Shown one piece after another: positions 59,629-64,000 of a stretch of DNA of 64,000 nt. The DNA is from Chelonoidis abingdonii (Eukaryota > Chordata > Testudines > Testudinidae). The notes beneath the pieces are model-generated. The model had not been told where the DNA came from. It worked only from the letters and a program-made list of their open reading frames with translations, and made no database searches. Positions within the stretch are counted from its first letter, which is position 1, and every line of letters begins with the position of its first letter. A program made the translations under genes and the position numbers. The stretch covers positions 91,337,074-91,401,073 of the forward strand of contig NC_133770.1 of assembly GCF_003597395.2 (NCBI RefSeq), read 5' to 3'.

Positions 59629-60476
59629 TACCGTATGTACTGGTTCATAAGCTGAATTTTTTTAGTAAAAAAGGGGAGCACCAGAGAAGCGGGTTGGCTT
59701 ATGAATGGGTATAGAGAGGGAGAGGTGGGACAAAGCCTCTTCCCCTAAAAGAGGGAGTAAGGAGAAGCAGCACTGCCAGCAGAGCCAGAAGAGAGGAGAT
59801 GGGGCCAGAGTCTCTCGACTTCTGGCCATGCTGCTCTCATCCCCAGCCTCCGAAGTAGCTGTAGCTCCAGGGCTGATAGGCTACAGCCATGCCACTGAGC
59901 CCTGTCCCCCAGAGCACGCTGCGGCTGTGCTGCCCAGCCGATCGCGCTGGAACATGCTGTGGCTGAGATGCCTGATCTGGCCCACCGGAGCAGGCTGCGG
60001 CCGCGATGCCTGATCTGGCCTGCTGGAGCAGCTCCAGCCAGGCCAGAGACATCTTCCCCTGGCCCTCCCCACATAAGGTGGGAAGGAATGGGATGGGGAG
60101 AGTGTGGGGATCTCGGGTGAGGTCTGGGGTCATGTGGGGGGTGGTCACAGGGGTTACTCCACTGACTCCCAGCTTCTCCCCCAACCAAATCTCCCCGCCA
60201 GTTGCTGTCCCAGCCCGTCAGAGTAAGCAGCTGGTGCACTGGGACAGTTTGTTTACTTAGGTTTATCTCTGTGCCTGCAGACGCTCCAGATAAACGAACC
60301 ATCTTGGCCCACCAGCGGCTTATCCTGATGGCCCAGGAACCAAAGTTTGCTGACCCCTGAATTATAGGGTCGGCTTATGAATGGGTTATACATTTCTTTC
60401 CATTTTTACTTATCTATCTTGGCGGGGGGGGATGTTGGCTTATAAATGAACTGGCTTATGATCGAATATATACAGT
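59629..60476. mobile_element. Unclassified DNA transposon with imperfect inverted ends
   Basis: The left end ACCGTATGTACTGGTTCATA (then AGC) pairs with the right end read inward (ACTGTATATATTCGATCATA, then AGC), about 17 of 23 positions. A GGCTTATGAATGGGT unit occurs near both ends (59693 and 60371). Inside, 60235-60357 carries a hAT-type terminus read in reverse (CAGGGGTCAGCAAACTTTGG), probably a nested insertion. The 185-codon frame at 59745-60302 minus is composition-driven. Confidence 0.55.
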
Positions 60477-61018
60477 GTAATGGTAGCAGAAAACTGTTTT
60501 CATACATACAAATTCAGCCATGCCTAACTCGTGGCATGGCTGTTAGTGCAATAGTGTGCTATCGCTCGGGCAAATACACTTAATTCTTACTTTTTCAAAT
60601 GGATACTCCATTGTCTTGTGCATTGTAAAATGTTTCCAGTCTTGGAGCTGGGTGAAAAGCAAGAACAAGAAGAGTGGAGAGGGAAGAACAAACACACCAA
60701 GGAATGCTATTTCCAACCTGAACCAAGGTTTCCTTTCACACATCCCTCTTCTTTTGACTGTTTCACGTACTTCTGTTCCCTCAAAATCAGAAGAATGACT
60801 GCCTTCTATGCTCCAGTGTTACGACAGTTCTGGATGCATAGTCACTGGAAAATATAACATTTTCAAGGGGCTATGGTCTCCCCATTCTTCAATATTTACA
60901 CTTAGCATCCACTGAAGTGGCTGCTTTTTGTTCCCCATATAGAGGGGAAAAGAAATATAAGAAGTCACAGAAAGTGTTAGGGGAGAATAAAGTATAGGAA
61001 AAGAATTGGGATGTGACC

Positions 61019-61330
61019 TGCAGCCATACCACTTTGTGCTTTTGATCCTATCTTGCAAGTTAAGCAGGACTGGACTGGAGGTTGTCCTTGGAAGCTTTAC
61101 AGGTATTTGAGTGCTATATTGATTTAGTACGTGGAGTAGTTCCCTCAGTGTTAGTACTAAATCAGTCCTTTACTATGGTGCTAAGAGGACAGTGAGATGC
61201 TGGAGGGGTGCCCTGTTTCTGCTGAGATATAAACCAGAGGTGCTAACCAACTAACATTAGAGATCCCATGGAACTTGATCAGTACCTCACTCCCCTGGCC
61301 ATGTTCAACTCTGGGCCATGTTCCAGTTTA
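61019..61330 (+). repeat. 5S rRNA-derived SINE
   Basis: The head at 61019-61115 is recognisably 5S rRNA: GCAGCCATACCACTT, GATCCTATCTTGCAAG and TTAAGCAGGACTGGACTGG, matching the 5S start and the internal control region used by TFIIIA and Pol III. It is followed by a non-5S body (GGAGGGGTGCCCTGTTTCTG, GAGATCCCATGGAACTTGAT) of the kind found in 5S-derived SINEs (SINE3 class). It is diverged, so it is an old copy rather than a 5S gene. Confidence 0.7.
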
Positions 61331-62453
61331 GATACTTTCTGCATACCTAAACTCTGCAGTTATAATTAGATTCTTTATTCATTTGTGCTTCCAGCCATAG
61401 ACTGTTGTGCACTGAAAAACAGCACACTATGTAGTATCCTAGATGGGCTTCATTTTGGAGCATATATTTCTGTGTATGCTGAAGTGATGGCTGTACATGC
61501 TCTCCCTGGGACCCCTAGCTGCACAAATTTCCCCCCCCGCTCTCCCCCTCAAAAAAAGATCATGTGAGGTTTAGCATTAATGAGTATTGCCATTGTTTTT
61601 AATAATGCTTCGTCTGTGGCTCTGCCACTTTTTACTTAATCCTTTTCTAAAAATACAGTGTGTCCGTGGAGGGAGAGGAGGTGATCATGAGAACAGTTTT
61701 TCGTGACTCCCTTTGATATAGGGAACGGTAGGGACAAAATTAACAGGTTTAAATAAGAAATATTTATTTAGATGAGTTCAGGACACTGGAAACTAAATGT
61801 TAAATTGGAGCTCAACTTCCTAGGTTAAATAAAAAATGAAAGGAGAGTGTTTGGAATTTTTAAGGCTATTTAAAAGGTGCATCTGGTATAGAAAACTGGA
61901 GTATAGTGGGGAAGCTGTGATAGTCTGGTAGCTCTGAATTAGAGAGAACTCTTTTATTCCTCATGTTCTGTTGATTCTGAGAAAGCTGTTCAAGGTGAAA
62001 TATTCTCAGGTGGAATTCTTGTGTATATGAGAAGTCAGATTGTGTGTGTGTGTGGGGGGGGGGAATGTACACTAACCGCTTCCTAGCCTACTCCCTCAAT
62101 TTCAAAATTTACACACAATTCCCAAATAGCTGGATTTTTCTGAAAAAATGACTGGTAATAAGATAGCTAACAATTTAGACACTTAAACTACCTAAACTTT
62201 TTCAAATTTACCCCTCCATTGAGGTATATGGATCAGTTCACACCTCTCAGAGCTATATTTTCAGGCTGTCTATGGACTGAGACAGGCTGCGGTCCATCAG
62301 ATCACACTCAGGACATTATCTCTCTAGAAACTTAGAGAGAAACTGAGAATTTATTTTTTCTGTGTGCGTGGAGAGAGACCTGATTGGGTTGGGGGCACCA
62401 GAGAAGTTCCATTAGGATATATCCGATCAATCTGACCCCTCATTTATATACAG

Positions 62454-62600
62454 TGGAACCTGACTAATCTGCACTAATAAAGATGACCTCGTTTTTGGGT
62501 TAATAAGGTCTCCACACACAGCCTGGTTTGGCGATGTCATGCTTGCTATGGATCAGTGGGAGAGAACCCTGGCATATTAAGTGCTGAGACAGGCTACTTG
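62454..62600 (+). mobile_element. Possible Tigger/pogo-like terminus
   Basis: CAGTGGAACCTGACTAATCT after TA resembles a Tigger-type end, and the following lines continue in that style. No right-hand terminus was found. Confidence 0.35.
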
Positions 62601-63294
62601 CATTATTACTGCTGCTTACAGCTTCCTCATATTCTTCCTCATTACTTGCCTGAAGATGCATGGGTCAGGGTTTCTTTGCTCCTGCCTGATGGTGTTTGAG
62701 TCACTATAGGAGTGAATAATGTGAGGGGAGCTGGGGTTATTTGCTATCAGAGCCTGAAGCAGCAGTAGCAGTAATCAAAGTAATCTTGATTCAGAACTTC
62801 ACTCAGTGCTAGAAGTCCAGGGAACGATGTGGTGCTTCTTCCGTGGCCTGCAGGAAGCCTGACCTCACCTGCACTAAGTTCAAGCCTATAGAAATGTCAA
62901 CAGATCCTCCTTGGTTCTAGTTTTAATAAACATAAAGTGTTGAACTCCACTGGCATTAAAGAATGTTAAGCTTGTGACTTACCAAAGAGCAAAGTTTTGA
63001 CATAGCACCTTCCATCCAAGGATTACAATGCACTTTAGAGATATTAAGATATGACCCTCAGAACATAATGTATGTACCTCAGAACATAATGTATTTAAAT
63101 TATTGTAACATGGCACTGTGTGTAGTGGTCTATTTTTAGTCCTTAGGTGGTACATAAAATTAAATAACATTATTTCCTTTCACTACAAAACAATAATTTG
63201 CTGTATATTCTTTGAGGGGTGTGTGTGTGTGTCTGTACATTAGGACAACCTATAAAAAATTTGACATAATTAACATTAAATTGTTAATTGTATA

Positions 63295-63754
63295 CTGTGA
63301 TGGGGGCTAGCCTGTTGTGATGCTTCTGGGGTTCACCTAACACCGCGGGTGTTTCTATGCTTGACAGCTTTGGCGCAGCCCTGGCACCAGCAGCCTGCTT
63401 ACAGTACAGTGACCTCACCTTGGCTTCTGCCAGCCTGGTTTCTCCTTGCAGGGTGATACCAACAGCCCTTGCAGTCCCAAGTCTTCCCAAAACTATATCC
63501 TTTGCAGTGCTCCACCCCTCCCACTGTAGTACTCACAAAGCTGTATGAAGTTCACTGCTTCTTTAAAAAAACAGTACACAGCACCCGCCTGTTGGTTTGG
63601 CTGAGGATTTTATTCTTCAGTTTGAAATGCTGCACTGAGATGGTTTTGTAATAAAACACGATTAAGTTTATTAAGAAAGAACAGATAATTAAGTGGTACC
63701 AAATAGAAGAAATTGGAATAAAAATGGTTACAAACAAAAATAAAAGTATGCATC
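63295..63754 (-). repeat. Possible LTR relic, minus strand
   Basis: Read on the minus strand there is a TAATAAA poly(A)-like signal near 63672 and a GC-richer promoter-like block around 63310-63520. This resembles an LTR but no TG...CA ends or duplications were found. Confidence 0.3.
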
Positions 63755-63757
63755 TAA

Positions 63758-64000
63758 GGCCTGGTCTACACTACACGTTTAAACCGATTTTAGCAGCGTT
63801 AAACCGATTTAACGCTGCACCCGTCCACATAATGAGGCCCTTTATATTGATATAAAGGGCTCTTTAAACCAGTTTCTGTAGTCCTCCCCAACGAGAGGAG
63901 TAATGCTGAAATCAGTATTACCATATCGGATTAGGGTTAGTGTGGCCGCAAATCAACAGTATTGGCCTCCGGGCGGTATCCCACAGTGCACCATTGTGAC
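63758..64000 (+). mobile_element. PIF-Harbinger terminus, cut by the window edge
   Basis: Starts GGCCTGGTCTACACTACACG after TAA (63755-63757). The following sequence (TTAAACCGATTTAACGCTGC, CCCAACGAGAGGAGTAATGC, CGGATTAGGGTTAGTGTGG) closely matches 13515-13680 of Harbinger element 1, so it belongs to the same family. It continues past 64000; whether it is a full element or a MITE is unknown. Confidence 0.8.

Larger units (their letters stand above)
59178..64000 (+). other. GOLGA4: GOLGA4 intron 3, partial
   Basis: Begins GTGAGTCC and runs off the window. Apart from the repeats listed, nothing is recognised at 59178-59628, 60477-61016, 61331-62453 and 62600-63290. GT microsatellites lie near 62040 and 63218. 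Confidence 0.65.

Noticed and set aside
59745..60302. 185-codon minus-strand open frame
   Set aside because: Falls in the GC-rich interior of a foldback element, with competing frames on both strands and no recognisable domain.
61019..61115. A functional 5S rRNA gene
   Set aside because: Too diverged from 5S and fused to a SINE-type tail; no terminator T-run at the expected place.
1..64000. CRISPR array, bacterial operon or plasmid origin
   Set aside because: No regularly spaced repeats, no long intact prokaryote-like genes; splice sites, LINEs and LTRs show a vertebrate genome.

Overview
The window is vertebrate nuclear DNA, most likely from a turtle or another non-avian sauropsid. It has short exons in long AT-rich introns, a CpG-rich promoter, CR1 LINEs, Penelope-like elements with inverted terminal segments, many PIF-Harbinger and hAT transposons, retroviral LTRs and a 5S-derived SINE. 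The repeat termini match families I know from turtle genomes. The species call is inference; no database was searched. There are no bacterial features, CRISPR arrays or rRNA operons.

The only host gene I can support is the 5' end of GOLGA4 (golgin-245/p230), on the + strand. A CpG-rich promoter lies at about 33.45-34.2 kb. The coding start is at 33943, with exons at 33943-34026, 44476-44574 and 59082-59177. All three junctions are phase 0, and the gene runs off the right edge. Bases 1-33 kb are intergenic.

The intergenic part is dominated by mobile DNA. A 10.5-kb PIF-Harbinger element (13494-23974, TTA target duplications) carries a broken MYB/SANT-like gene (+) and a broken DDE transposase gene (-) pointing at each other. 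A Ty3/gypsy-type retroelement sits inside it with the order integrase - reverse transcriptase - RNase H - polypurine tract - LTR, the order of the Gmr1 group. A 100-N assembly gap (17728-17827) follows that LTR. Next come two Penelope-type foldbacks, a Penelope-like element split by a solo retroviral LTR (26259-26702, ATAC duplications), an endogenous-retrovirus tail with LTR, and hAT relics.

Intron 1 of GOLGA4 holds a second PIF-Harbinger relic with the same convergent two-gene layout (about 37.4-40.1 kb), a CR1 LINE (about 41.4-44.2 kb) and a small hAT MITE. Intron 2 holds a 1.7-kb hAT element with perfect 8-bp duplications, several MITEs and a second CR1 tail. After exon 3 come a foldback element, a 5S-derived SINE and a PIF-Harbinger terminus cut by the window edge.

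All transposon genes seen are broken by stops, frameshifts, truncation or insertions, so none looks active. The most notable items are the Gmr1-like domain order, the matching convergent architecture of the two Harbinger elements including facing poly(A) signals, and the in-frame 96-nt GOLGA4 exon that may be optional.
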